64,000 nt of DNA from Cichorium intybus (taxonomy: Eukaryota > Streptophyta > Magnoliopsida > Asterales > Asteraceae), in the NCBI GenBank assembly GCA_023525715.1, contig CM042016.1, positions 66,340,882-66,404,881 on the forward strand. The letters run 5' to 3'. Both the position numbers and the translations under genes were made by a program. Of the stretch, positions 11,190-24,362 are shown one piece after another. The notes below the pieces were generated by a model, which did not search any database, had not been told where the DNA came from, and saw only the letters and a program-made list of their open reading frames with translations. Numbering within the stretch: the first letter of the stretch is position 1; each line of letters starts with the position of its first letter.

Positions 11190-11606
11190 ATGGCTCTTCG
11201 TCTCTACACCCGCTTTGACAAGGTGGAGGTTAAAATGCAAGAGGGAGAGTACGCCGGAGGCATCTATGGTGGTGTGATCATGGAGGTGTGGAACCACCGC
11301 TACAAGGTGAAGATGACCACGCTGAATGACAGCGAGAATGGTGGTCTACTATCAGTACGCACCATTTATCCATACCTGCAGCCTGTCCCACCAAAACTTT
11401 TGGTGGGGTATAAGAAGTTCGACCTCGTAGAGGTCTGGCATAGGCGGGGATGGTGGCCGGTGGTGATCACTCGCACAACTCCCCACAACCAGTTCCATGT
11501 GGGACTGGTTGATGGAACTCATCTCTTCGTGGATGAGAGCGAGGTGCGAATCCACCAAGCTTTCCATCTGGGTGATCCTCCCATGTGGCACTACTATAAA
11601 CTGTAG
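11190..11606 (+). CDS. Tandem Agenet-domain protein, 138 aa
   Basis: Agenet domains are plant Tudor-like modules, usually found in chromatin or histone-mark readers and in some RNA-related proteins. Domain 1 is about residues 8-65 (FDKVEVKM, GGIYGGVIMEV, YLQPVPP, the usual RPxPP-type end). Domain 2 is about 71-126 (FDLVEVWHRRGWWPVVI, DESEVRIHQAF, matching the family's L/R-x-H ending). It is a single uninterrupted exon with a TATA box upstream. It is much shorter than most host Agenet proteins and consists of little beyond the two domains. It sits on the plus strand inside a minus-strand Copia element, between RNase H (ends 12043) and the accessory ORF (starts 9650). The equivalent spacer in copy C has no such gene. 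Possible partner or target: unknown. Confidence 0.75.
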   Translation: MALRLYTRFDKVEVKMQEGEYAGGIYGGVIMEVWNHRYKVKMTTLNDSENGGLLSVRTIYPYLQPVPPKLLVGYKKFDLVEVWHRRGWWPVVITRTTPHNQFHVGLVDGTHLFVDESEVRIHQAFHLGDPPMWHYYKL

Positions 11607-12042
11607 GAAGTTGATGTAATCTCTTCTTTTGATGTTATGTACTTCCTTCCATTAGTAATATAAAGTGTTTCCTTCTTTTGCCTTTTTGTTGATTCTATTC
11701 CTGCAGACAGAGCACAGCCAAAACAAAGGAAGAACGAAAAACACAAATAAAGTTAAAATAAAATAAATAAAAAAACAAAATTGATCAAATAAAAAATAAA
11801 TAAATAAACAAAAACTTAATACATATCTTTGTTGTTTTGATAAGTGAAAAAAAATATAAAAGAAAGTATAAGAGAAAACTAAATATACAAAAGGATACTT
11901 CCATTCCGAATCTGTCCAAGTTCAATTTCGATTCCGAGGCATTGTTAATTTCGGAATCAGTCGGAATTTAGGTAGATTTCGGAACAGATTCAGCTTCCAT
12001 CATTCCGAGTCCTTGAAGTATTCTATTGAATGTCAGTTCAGG
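11607..12042. other. Non-coding: Agenet 3' flank and RNase H 3' flank
   Basis: AT-rich, with an AATATAAAG poly(A)-like signal near 11658 and an A-rich stretch at 11740-11880. The part near 11900-12000 repeats TTCCGA/TTTCGGAA words. No gene seen. Confidence 0.5.
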
Positions 12043-12955
12043 TTAGGCCTTGGTAAAGATGTCTGCAAGTTGATCAGCTGAACATACGAAATGGATTTCG
12101 ATGTTACCATCTTCAACATGATCTTTTATGAAATGGTATCTGAGTGCAATATGTTTGGTCTTAGAGTGTTGCACTGGATTGTGGCAGATTCGAATTGCAT
12201 TTTCGGAATCCCAGTAGAGGGGAATACGTTTCATGCTTATCCCATAATCTCTCAGTTGATTTTGAATCCAAATAGTTTGAGAGGTACAAAATGCAGCAGC
12301 AATGTATTCGGCCTCAGCTGTGGAGAGTGAGACACAAGTCTGCTTTCTAGATTGCCAGCTCACAAGCTTGCCATCCAAAAGTTGACATCCTCCAGAGGTA
12401 CTTTTCCGATCAAGTCCACAACCACCAAGATCAGCATCCGAAAATGCTTGTACGAAAAATCCAGATCCTGATGGATACCATAGCCCAAGTGAGGTTGTTC
12501 TCTTCAGATATCAGAATATGTTTTTTACAGCAGTAAGATGTGGTTCTCATGGATTTGCTTGATATCTGGTGCAGTAACATACAGCAAACATAATATCAGG
12601 TCTACTAGAAGTAAGGTAAAGAAGTGAACCTATCATTTGTCGATAAAGTGTGATGTCTGCTGCAGGCTTTTCCAGAGAAGGAGTAAGGTTTGTTCCGAAC
12701 GCCATTGGAACCTTGACCTTTGAATCTCCTGTCATTCCAAAATTTTCTAGAAGAGACTTGGTGTAAGCTTCTTGATTTATGAAGATTCCTTCTGAGCTTT
12801 GCTTGATGTTTAGACCTAGGAAGAAGTTGATTTTTCTCATCGAGCTCATTTCGAACTTTGTCTCCATCAGTTTTTGGAACTCAGCTGTCAAGCTTGGATG
12901 AGTGGAACCAAAAATGATATCATCAACATAGATTTGAATATGACGAGTTGGACTA
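12043..12955 (-). pseudogene. Copia reverse transcriptase C-terminal part and RNase H, element B
   Basis: Starts mid-RT with YVDDIIFGST (catalytic DD), then FFLGLNIKQSS and GSLLYLTSSRPDIMFAV, followed by RNase H with SLSTAEAEYIAA, SKTKHIALRYHFI and ADIFTKA. DDIIFGS with FEMSS is typical of the SIRE/Maximus group. The fragments 12955-12547 and 12378-12043 lie in different frames. RT residues before YVDD, and the C-terminal part of integrase, are missing where a Gypsy LTR fragment lies (from about 12961). Confidence 0.85.
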
Positions 12956-12960
12956 TTGCC

Positions 12961-13100
12961 TTGTCCCATAGTTGTTGTATGATGGGCTGGGCCATAACCG
13001 GGAACCCATAGCTGTTGTATGATGGGTAGAACCTTCTCGTGTCCATATCTGTTGTATGATGGACGCCCGTAGCTGTTGTATGGGGGGTAGGGTCGGGTCG
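12961..13100. repeat. Minisatellite in the Gypsy LTR fragment
   Basis: CTGTTGTATGATGG recurs four times with variation (about 12970, 13012, 13048 and 13075) at spacings of 27-42 bp. Element E has a different tandem repeat at the same place in its LTR. Confidence 0.7.
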
Positions 13101-13400
13101 TTCTCGAGGACGGGTTGTTTAATGTGTGGGCATGTATGGTAATTTGTGGACTCACTAAGCTTTAAGCTTACCCGTTGATTTTATAACATTTCAGGTATTT
13201 CAAATGACAAAGGGAAGGGCAAGGCTTGACGGCAGCGCATCGCATATAAGAGATTTATGTTAATGAACTATATTAGTATTTTCAAATGTTTCCGCTGTTG
13301 GTTAAGTAAAATGTTGAACAGTTTTACTTTTTGGAATAAATATTTTATTGAAACCTTGGTAATAAATAATTTTTAAAATTTTCGGAATTGGGGCGTTACA
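12961..13400 (+). repeat. Gypsy (Tekay/Del-like) LTR, 3' part
   Basis: Ends GGGCGTTACA and is followed by an initiator-tRNA-Met PBS. It shares ACTCACTAAGCTT..GCTTACCC, TTTCAGGTA and GGCAAGGCTTGACG with the LTRs of element E (38936-39030). It interrupts Copia element B. The left end is joined directly to the RT of B, so the first part of the LTR is lost. Confidence 0.65.
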
Positions 13401-13403
13401 AAT

Positions 13404-13415
13404 TGGTATCAGAGC
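13404..13415 (+). other. Primer binding site, initiator tRNA-Met
   Basis: TGGTATCAGAGC lies 3 bp after the LTR end TTACA. Confidence 0.8.
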
Positions 13416-14195
13416 CTTGGTTTGAGGGATTTGGATGAACTGTATTGGGAATCCAAACTCAAACTTAGGACTGAGAGCTTTTCGTTAAAGAAATAATGTT
13501 TTCTCTATAAAAGTTTTAAGTAGTTGGGTTGAATAACATGTGGAAGATTCCCTTGCATGTTCTTGTTTGATTGTTGCTTGGGGGTTTGAAACATGGTATG
13601 CACACCTGACTTATGATTTTTAACGGAAACATTTGAAAATAATGCTGTCTGATTTTCTTTCAATTGAGCTCTAGTTAGAACACTAGCTGATTTTACGAGG
13701 GGACACGCATCAGTACTGAGCCCAACAACAAATAACCACAGATATAGAGCAAATCATATAACTGTAAATAACATACAAGATGCCTAACATGCAACATCAT
13801 ATAGTAGGGTGAGGATACTCACCTGAATCACAACCGTCCGGATAATCGCTAATATCCCAAACTAGGCTCGTCCGATCACCTTGCTTCTGGAAAAAGGAGG
13901 AATGCACCCGATCGGCTACAAGCCTTCCCCCACGTCGTATCCCATCCTTCCAATCTCTCAAAACCTTCAAATCCTTGGAACCGAAGAGCCTCTGCTTGGA
14001 CCAGTCGGCTCTACTCCTGAAAACTTCTAAAAACACGAACCCTAGGGCTGGGACCCTTTATGTAGGCGTTTAAATCCGAATTAGGGTTTTTTCATGACTG
14101 CGGCGCACCGAGCCGCGGATTCTTCCAAGCCGCGCCGCGCGTACAACTCATATGTGAATCTAGAATCTTCCCAAGCCGCGACTCGGCGGAACGGG
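13416..14195. other. Gypsy leader remnant and GC-rich LTR-like fragment
   Basis: 13416-13680 resembles the leader of element E (GCATGTTCTTGTTTGATTG against 39610-39630). From about 13680 to 14195 the sequence is of a different kind. It contains a CTCACCTGAATC splice-like site at 13819, CCCTAGGG, and CCGCGGCTTGG-type GC-rich words near 14100-14180. It could be the end of another LTR. No gene is supported. Confidence 0.35.
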
Positions 14196-14196
14196 T

Positions 14197-14900
14197 CTTA
14201 CATGGCTGCTTCGGATTTTTGCTTGAGAAAGAATACCCATGTGAATCGAGAGAAATCATCCACTACAACCAAAATGTACTTGTTGTGAGATACACTTTCG
14301 ATTGCAGATGGACCACAAAGATCGATATGCAGAAGTTCCAGAGGTTCAAGGATCTTTGTGTTAATTATTATAGAGTGTCTCTTTCTACTTTGTTTTCCGA
14401 GCTCACAAGCATCACACAAGCGATCTTTATCCTACTTGAGTAGCGGTAATCCTCGTACGAGGTCACCAAGTACAAGCTTGTTTATATCTCGAAAGTTCAT
14501 GTGTGACAAGCGTCTATGCCACAGCCAACTATCATCATTGGCAGCTTTGGTTAGCAAGCAGATGGCTGGTTTTCCAATGATAGGCTTCATATCCATAGGG
14601 AACATTTCTCCCTTTCGCTTTGATTTCAGAACAATCTTTTCGGAATTCTTTTCTATCAGTTCTGATCCTTCTTCATCAAACCTCACCTTGAGTCCAGTTC
14701 CGACTACTATGTGAGAAACTGATTAGATTATGTTGAAGACCTTCTACATAAGCCACTTTCCGAATTGAGAACTCGCCATTAGTGATCATGCCATAACCTT
14801 TGATTTCGCCAGTTGCATTGTTTCCATAACATATTCTCCCTCCTTCTCCCTGTCATGTGACATGAACAGCCACTGTCTATGTACCATTCTGTATCATACT
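14197..14900 (-). pseudogene. Copia protease and integrase N-terminal part, element B
   Basis: Protease active-site block WYIDSGCSCHMTG is encoded near 14840-14880. It is followed by the pre-integrase zinc region (WLWHRRLSHMNF, CDACELGKQ) and the start of the integrase core (LLHIDLCGPS, with the first catalytic Asp; VVVDDFSRFTWVFFL). The protease part is frameshifted. A TAG near 14430 interrupts the pre-integrase region. Integrase is cut off before its second catalytic Asp by the foreign sequence at 13.4-14.2 kb. Confidence 0.8.
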
Positions 14901-14925
14901 GTTCGTCACGGATAACCTGCACAAT

Positions 14926-17900
14926 TTAGAGAGATTTAGGAACCCAAACCATTGTGGGTCCATGTGAGAATTTCTTGGTGAACGGAAATATACTCGAGTT
15001 TTCAACCCAAAATGATTTCTTCTTGGAGGGTTGATTTTTCTCATTTTCAAAGCGACAAACTTTTGTTTTCGAGTTTTGCCAAGCTTCTTTAGCAAAGCGA
15101 GATTGCATGTAAACAAAAGTATTTAATTTCGGATTCCGAGGTGAATTATTATGCAAACCTTTTGAAGAATTTACCGAATGAAAGGAGAGTTTGGACCTTA
15201 AGGTAATGTTCTTTTGAATATGAGGTGGTGAATTTTCTCTTAAAATCGGCTTCGAAAGTGGTTCAGGATAGAGTTTGGCTTTTCCCTTTAAATCGTTTGA
15301 TTTGAGAATGGGATTGAGACAGATTTTGTTTGTATTGTTTGTCCATGTAGGCTTTTTGGCATAGATAGAGGGTTTTTGAAAGGTTGGTTTTATGGATGAA
15401 TTAGGTGGAGATTTCGGAATGGACTTTGTACCAACTTTTTGATTGAAATTTGAAGTGGAATTGAAATTATTTTTATTTCTCCAAAATTTTTTTCTTTCCT
15501 TCAAATTCTTTTTATATCTGGCATTCATTTGTTTCCTTTTTGCGATAAGCTCTTCGTGAGACTTATGAATGCGAGATACCTGAGTGAAATTCTTTGTTGG
15601 TATGGGTTTGGGAATTTTGGTGTTTGAGTTCGGAAAAGGTTTTGTTCCACTGGTTCCAGGTTGTGAGAAGGATTTTTTGCAATTTACAGATCCTGAGATA
15701 TATTTTCCTCGTGACTTCCAAGAGGTCATTTCCGAAAGACCTTTGGTCTCATCTGAATTCTCAATTGGTTCAGTCCAAAAGAAGGCATCACATCCATCAG
15801 AATTATTGTTATCTACAAGGACTTTTAGTTCTGTTACATCTTTAGGATTTATACCTTGTTTAACAAAAACTTGATTCGGAACTGTTTGGATTTTCGGAAA
15901 AACAGTTGCTTGTTCATTCAAAACTTGTGATCCTTTACTGTCGACAATTCGTGCAAAAGTTACTGAATTCTCTGAAATAATATTTTTCTTTGTTTCAGTT
16001 TGATCATTCACAAAGATTGAACAATCAACCTCATCCTCAACTGAAATTTCACTCATTTCACTTTCATCAAAATCGGAAATGTTCTCAGTGTTGAGAATAT
16101 CTTCGGAATTTAATTTAGAGCTTAACGAATGAAATTTCTTTAAGGTGGCAATCTTAATTTCCTCTTTATCATTTTCAGATAAATATTGTTTAACCATGCT
16201 TTTGTGTTCATTGGACTGAATGTAATTTTCAATTTTGTCAAGTCCGATACGATAGGCATCCGAAATATCATCAGATGAAACAATGGTTTCACACCTGTAA
16301 CATTCAGCATCGATTTCATCCTCTTTCAATTCATGAAAGGGTAAAATCATCTTATGTAATCCCCTGCCTATATCACAATCAAGATGTAACTGGGAGATGT
16401 TATTGTAAAGACTTTTAGCAATCAAACAAAAAATGTTGCGCTGTTTAATAAGCAACAAATTGTCTCGTTGAACATAAATAACATTATCTCTAACTCTAAC
16501 TAACTCTGACTCCAACGCATCGATTTTCATCCTCCTCTCCTCATTCTTAAGCGTTATCCTGCTCAATTGATCATTTAGATTAGAATTACTAAGCCTTATT
16601 CGTTTTAAACTATCACTAAAACTAGAGATAGTGAACCTTAAATTATCTAATTCCATATCATAACTAGAAGAGCAAATATTTAAGGATTTGAGAATATTTT
16701 GTACCTTGTTTACGACAACATCACATTCTTCCACCTGTTCCGAAACAGGCTTCGATGCGAAATAGCTTGCTGATGTTTGGCACCTATCCGTAAAATACCC
16801 TCGGAGTTCGGAGCTGTCGTTCTTCACCACAAAGCACCTACCGTGCGTAGGTGTCCTCACCTCTTCATCATCAAAATATGTTGACCATACTTCAACTACA
16901 CCATACTCGTTATCCTGCTACACCATAAAGGTTGATTTGATTATAGAAGCATCTTCTTTCTTTAGATCAGCGATCTTCTTAGCATAGTATGCTTCGTCTT
17001 TCACTTTCTCCTTCTTTTCTGTTTGTTTTCGGAGCAGGCAATCTTTGATGAAGTGGTTCTTGCCTTTGCAGTAGTTGCGATCATAACCAGAATCACCAAG
17101 CAACCTTTTCTCTTCATCAGCTTTGGGCTTCCTCTGTGCATCCTCCTTTGGTTTTTCCGAACTGAAGCTTCCCTGACGATTTCTGGTTTTGAATTTTGAG
17201 AAATTTTTCTTGAAAATTTTCTTGGGATTGGACCCCATAAGTGCTTTGTCTTCCCTTGTCAGTTCTTCATCGGAAAAATCAGATTCTGAGTCATTGTCAG
17301 TGACCTTCTTCCCTTTCGTAACAAGTGCGAGAGAACCCAGACTAGCAGTTATCTTTGGTTCGGAAGTGATCTCCTTCTCATGTGACTTCAGAATGCCCAT
17401 AACTTTTGCTAAAGTATAAGTCTTGAACTGCTCATGTGCCTTGATGGTTGAGACAATAGACTTCCATTCAGATCGTAGACCATCCAGAAAGGTAACCTTT
17501 TGTTCAATGATTGTTCTGGCAATTTTGTATTTTAACAGTCTGCTGAGAAGATGATTGTACCGGTTGAAGACTTGGATCAGAGTTTCACTGGGTGCTTGTT
17601 CAAATGATCCAAATTCGAAAAGAAGTGTAGTTTGAACAGAATGTTCAAGATCAGCATCCCCTGAGTATAACTCTTGAAGTCTATCCCAGATTTCTTTCGC
17701 CGTCTCGCAGGAACTTAACAGTCGAAGGGTGTCGGATTGAAGGGCAAATCGAATGATTCTGAAGGCTTTGATATTTCACATAAGTTTGTCTTTTTCATCT
17801 TGAGGTATGTTGGTGTGTGCAACAGGAAGATCATTGTATTCTCTTAGGGTTTTAATGACCTTTCTTGTGCCAGTATGAGCGTAGGTTTCAGCAGTGATTG

Positions 17901-18063
17901 CATGCCAGATTGTAGATCCATGTTCTTCAATACCAAGAATGTAATCTTCAAAGTGTAGTGCCCAAACCTCATAATCATGTGTGAAGAGGACAGGAATTCT
18001 GGTGGTTGAACCTATACTGCTAGATAAGTTGAACGATTGAGTATGTTGATCTTCGTGTGCCAT
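14926..18063 (-). pseudogene. Copia gag and long gag-pol linker, element B (two in-frame stops)
   Basis: Encodes the capsid/nucleocapsid polyprotein. One frame stays open from ATG 18063 to 14926 except for TGA at 17774-17776 and TAG at 16918-16920. Order: gag N-terminal region, a UBN2-type gag domain (KEIWDRLQELYSG), a long charged region, zinc knuckle at 17046-17095, a coiled-coil linker of about 600 residues, and a terminal WVPK motif often seen before protease in Sireviruses. The knuckle keeps CKGKNHFIKDC, but the first Cys of CX2CX4HX4C is Arg (CGC, one transition from TGC). A PBS and LTR lie immediately upstream. Confidence 0.85.
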
Positions 18064-18224
18064 TTGATCTTGTTAGAGTATGAATCAGATGTGTAAAGAG
18101 TCGAGCAAAAGTTTAAACTTGAGATCTGTAACTGATATCCAACCTCGATTGAGACGATGAGGATAAACAGTAATAAATCTAAAATAAAACCAAAAGAAAA
18201 CTCGAAAGAAGAACACAATCTCCT

Positions 18225-18236
18225 GCTCTGATACCA
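18225..18236 (-). other. PBS of element B, initiator tRNA-Met
   Basis: The minus strand reads TGGTATCAGAGC two bases after the LTR end (CTCACA), about 160 bp before the gag ATG. Confidence 0.85.
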
Positions 18237-18238
18237 AT

Positions 18239-18585
18239 TGTGAGAACATAGAATAAGGATCTAGATTCAAGTAATGCGGAAAGTATAATAGTAAACAAGA
18301 ACACGCACAAAATAGAACTGATGTCGAATGATTTAATATGCTACTCAAGAACAATTCAGAGAGAACTATTATGTATGAGTGCCGTCAAGAAGATTACAAA
18401 AGTTAACCCTAATTAGGGTACATGCAAGCTATAAATATGAAAAGTAAGTATGGAAGAACATGGCCGTTCCATAACTAATCAGCTAATCTAAAGGCACAAA
18501 ATCAGGCGATAAATCTTATTCGCATTTTGACTCAATCTTATTAATGACTCAACACATTTCGTCCGCTGAAGTAAGAATTTATGAT
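18239..18585 (-). repeat. 5' LTR of element B (partial)
   Basis: Abuts the PBS and ends in CA on the minus strand. It shares a CTTTCCGCA block with the copy C LTR (TTCCGCACT) and contains CATATTTATAGC, a possible TATA box, near 18430. Other Sirevirus-like LTRs here are near 970 bp; this one merges into element C sequence at about 18590 and is therefore truncated. Confidence 0.6.
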
Positions 18586-18589
18586 TCTA

Positions 18590-19172
18590 ATGCAATATTT
18601 GAGGGGGAGCATTCGCTCATATCACAAGTTTAGGGGGAGTCGTCACTCCCAGCACATGTCCAGGGGAGCTTCAGCTCCCAACTCATGTTGATGTAATCCC
18701 TCAAGTTGAGGGGGACCATCAACATCCAAGAGACGATCAGCGAATTCATTCATCAACAGATGCATTAAACGATGTTCCAGTATTTACCTTTGATGCCGAT
18801 AAAGAAAATTCTACTGACTGTTTGCATATACAAAACATCACTCCTGATGATCCAGAATTTATCCAAGACATGGTACCACCAGAACCAGATACTGCTCTAA
18901 TTCCCATACTTCACAAATAGACCAGGAGTCATACCCCAAACCAAATTATTGGTGACACATCTTCTGGAATTCAGACCCAATCCAAAAAATCCATCCAGGA
19001 TGAATGTCACTATGCCGCTTACATTAGCAAGTTAAAGCCAAAAACAGTTTTTTATGCCTTAAATGATGATGTTTGGATCAAGGCCATGCAAGAAGAACTT
19101 GAAGAATTTAAAAGAACTAAAGTTTGGGATCTTGTGCCTCCTCCGGCCAACCAAATTGTTGGTGACACATCT
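18590..19172 (+). pseudogene. Copia integrase C-terminal linker and RT N-terminal part, element C
   Basis: The plus strand encodes an RT entry region (HYAAYISKLKPKTVFYAL, DDVWIKAMQEELEEFKR, VWDLVPPP), preceded by an acidic linker with stops. The reading continues after element D at 27798 (IVGTRWVLRNKLDD). The upstream gag, protease and integrase core of C are absent. AGGGGGAG words at 18602, 18632 and 18661 resemble extra polypurine tracts. Confidence 0.75.
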
Positions 19173-19450
19173 TCTCTCTCTAGCTTAGCACAAACTTCAA
19201 GGCAATCAACTCTTGACAATGACGGCTACATATAGCCTTTCTACCTATGCCTAAAACCTAGCTAACCCTAAGCCCGTTATAGCAAAGCCCACCAACCCCA
19301 TCAAGGCCCACCAAAATCCCCTTGGATTTTGGTCAACATCACCAAAAACCCAAGGGTTTTCGGTCCAGACCGAAAACGTCAATCAGCCCCTTAAATATTG
19401 ATTTAAGCATTTTAATGCCAAGCATAAACCATCAATTTTAGGTCCTAACA
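19173..19450 (-). repeat. 3' LTR of element D (truncated)
   Basis: Matches 27520-27797 with about 7% differences. The TG start (minus strand TGTTAGGACC at 19450) is present and the far end is missing. TTTTCGGTCC and ACCGAAAACG words are in it. Confidence 0.85.
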
Positions 19451-19463
19451 ATCTCCCCCTTGG
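19451..19463 (-). other. PPT of element D
   Basis: The minus strand reads CCAAGGGGGAGAT directly before TGTTAGGACC. Confidence 0.8.
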
Positions 19464-21256
<1,793 letters not shown>

Positions 21257-22640
21257 TTATGAGTCGTCAAAGCGAATCATTTTCAAAAGTTCAACAAGCA
21301 CATCGAACCGAGCTTTTGCAAAAGGTTTTGTGAACAAATCCGCCACATTGTTATCTGTGTGGACTGGTTCCAAATGGATTAATTTACGCTTGTAGCAATC
21401 TCGTATAAGATGAATTTTGATGTCAATGTGCTTGGTTTTTGAATCCTGGATATGGTTTTTAACTATTGGGATAGCTGCATCATTATCACAAAATATGGGA
21501 GTATCGAGAAAGTTCAAACCATAATCGAGAAGTTGTTGCTGCATCCAGATAACTTGAGAACAGCAAGCCGACGCAGCAACATATTCAGCTTCGGTTGTAG
21601 AGGTTGACATGGTTTGCTGCTTCTTGGATTGCCAAGAGATCAACCTATCTCCCAAGAATTGACATCCAGCGCTTACGGACTTTCTGTCAATATCGCATCC
21701 TCCATAATTGCCATCTGAAAATGCATACATATCACATTCACGGTTATTAGGATACCAGAGACCCAATTTTGGTCTCCTTTTAAGGTATCGAAAGATCCGC
21801 TTAACAGCATTTAAGCGAGAAAGTTTAGGATTAGCCTGATGTCAAGAACATTGGCAGACTGCGAAGACAACATCTGGTCTGCTAGCCATCAGATGCATCA
21901 GAGATCCAATCATCGAACGATAATACGTTTGATCGACAGATTGTCCATCTGGATCTCAAGTCAACAGAGGTCGCTCAGCCATCGGAGTGTTAGGATCTTT
22001 AGCATCCTTGAATCTGAACTTCTCAATAATGTCTTCCACATACTTGCCTTGATGTAGCAGAATACCCATCGAGCTTTGTTTCACTTGCAACCCCAAGAAC
22101 ATCGTCATTTCCCCCAGCGAACTCATTTCAAATCTTTTCTTCATCACTTGCTCAAACTCCTTGCACAAAGCCTCACTTGCAGAACCAAAAATGATATCAT
22201 CCACAGAAATCTGGACGACAATTTGGTCTTGAATTTTCGTGCTTGATGAATAGAGTATGGTCGATCATGCCTCGAGTATAACCATGCTGTAACAGATGTT
22301 CATTCAAAGTAGCATACCAAGCACGGGGAGCTTGATAAAGACCATAAAGAGCGTTATCCAGCTTGTAGACATGGTTGGGAAACTTGGAGTTGACAAAACC
22401 TGGAGGTTGATCAACATAAATCTCCTCCTTGACTTCACCGTACAAGAACGTTGTCTTGACGTCAATCTGATAGACAGTAAATCCCATATACGAGGCATAT
22501 ACAAGAATGATCTGAATTGCCTCCAATCTCGCCACGGGAGCATACACTTCAGTGTAGTCCAGACCTTCAATCTGTCTAAATCCATGGACAACCATGCGTG
22601 CCTTGTTTCACACTATTACTCCAGAATCATCTTGTTTGTT
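21257..22640 (-). pseudogene. Copia reverse transcriptase and RNase H, element D
   Basis: RT shows GLDYTEVYAPVARLEAI, VYQIDVKTTFLYG and YGLYQAPRAWY, then the catalytic block as SVDDIIFGS, where Tyr of YVDD has become Ser. RNase H shows SDGNYGG, TSTTEAEYVAAS, FCDNDAAI and DSKTKHIDIKIHLIRD, with the acidic residues kept. Frames change near 22200 and a stop separates 21956 from 21766. It is inactive as it stands. Confidence 0.85.
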
Positions 22641-24362
22641 GCGAAATACCCATCTTGTATCAAGATACTTTTTGCCCTCGCGTAGTTCCACCAACTTCTA
22701 AACGTTCATTTTCTCGAATTGATTGAGCTCATCATGTATAGCGTCCACCCAACTTGGTTCGTTAAGTGCCATCTTCACATTCTTCAACTCGATTTGCAAG
22801 ATAAAGCATGAATAGAGACACTCGTTGACATGACTGCTCTGATTTCTGGTTTATAGCCCATCAGTCAGAGAACCAATTATATTTTCAGCTGGGTGATCGC
22901 GTTCAATTCTAGAAGGAATAGCATGCTCGAGCGTTGAAGAAGAAAATGGAAGATTCGTTATATTTTCAACTCTACCTGAGCCTGAAGCACCTCTATCAAA
23001 TGTTCTTAAGTCGTAAGAGGTACTAGCAACATACTCATCGGGAATTCGTTCTGGAAAAAGAGAATCCATGAGAGTAGAATTGAACAGTTCGACAGGTTCA
23101 TAATTGATAACGCCTTCTTGAGTGCCAGACTCTTCAACAACTCGTAGTTCATCAACAATTTGTGAGGAATCAGCTGGAGCATCATCAGTCACTGTAGTGG
23201 AATCGAGATATGCACCGTCATTCAAAATAATAGGATCAGCAAATATCACGGGCGGTCTAATAGGTTCAGCAAGAATCTCCTCATTAGCATCCCTGTTGAT
23301 TCCACTAGGACCTAGTTGTTTACCTGAAACATCAGAAAACAGATAAAATGGTTTAAACAGTCCAGCGTAATTAAACAACCAGTCAGGACCGACACGGACC
23401 TCCGTTTCATTCTATTCCAGCCAGCACACGTCAAATGATTCTACAATTTATATGGTGACGTTATTGTAGGCCCGATAGGCTGTGCAACCGGTGTATCCGA
23501 CAAAGTAACAGTCATCAGCTTTTGAGTTGAACTTTGGAGGCGCTTCAAGATGAAGAAGGGTGCAAGGACATCCAAAGGTATGAAAGTGAGCGACTGTCGG
23601 TTTGTGGCCATAGAGAATTTCATACAGAGTCTTCATGTCGTTCTTGTTGATGATGACTCGATTTTGAACATAGCAAGCTGTATTAATTGCTTCGGCCCAA
23701 AAGAACACTGGAAGTTTTGAATCGCAAAGCATGGTACGTGCAGCATCAATCAATGTTCTGTTCCGGTGCTCAGCAACACCATTTTATTGAGGTGTACGAG
23801 CAGCACTGTACTGATGCTGTACTCCTTTATCTACACAAAATTTATCCAAAACAGTATTCTTGAATTCAGTCCCATAGTCGCATCAAATTGCCTTCACCTT
23901 CTTATTCGTTTGATTTTCAATGAGGGTAATGAAACTCTTGACCAGTTCTGCAGTTTCATTCTTATGCTTCAAAAAGAAAACCCAAGTAAAACGTGAGTAG
24001 TCATCAATAATAACCAAGAAATAAGAACTTTTGTTAATACTCAAAAGATTAACAGGTCCAAAAAGATCCATGTGTAGAAGCTGAAGGAGCGAGTCAATGG
24101 TGTTGACCAATTTGGGCTTGTGTGGCTTTCTATGATGTATTCCTTGAGCACGGGCCACGCACTTCTCAAACATGATGAAGTCTTTAATAGGAAGCCCCCG
24201 GACAAGATCATTTTTGGCGAGACGATTCAAATACTTCGCATTGGCGTGACCAAGACGACGATGCCATAACATGGCATTCTGTTCAGAGGCTTTTGAGAAC
24301 AGGCAAGTGACATTTTCAAGAGTTGGATTTAAATCTTTTGTCTTTAGACCAGATGGGGACAT
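22641..24362 (-). pseudogene. Copia integrase, element D
   Basis: Begins with the pre-integrase zinc region (MLWHRRLGHANAKYLNRL). Then come the core LLHMDLFGPV (first Asp), CDYGTEFKN (second Asp, normally DNGTEF) and NGVAEHRNRTLIDAARTM (Glu), and a C-terminal part with FGCPCTLLH and an acidic linker (23378-22851). Stops lie near 23880 and 23788. The upstream protease block DSG-C-x-H-M-T is not found between 24363 and 24640, so protease appears deleted. Confidence 0.8.

Noticed and set aside
13404..13415. TGGTATCAGAGC sites as possible tRNA genes
   Set aside because: Only the 12 bases complementary to a tRNA 3' end are present, next to LTR ends; no cloverleaf can be formed, so these are primer binding sites.
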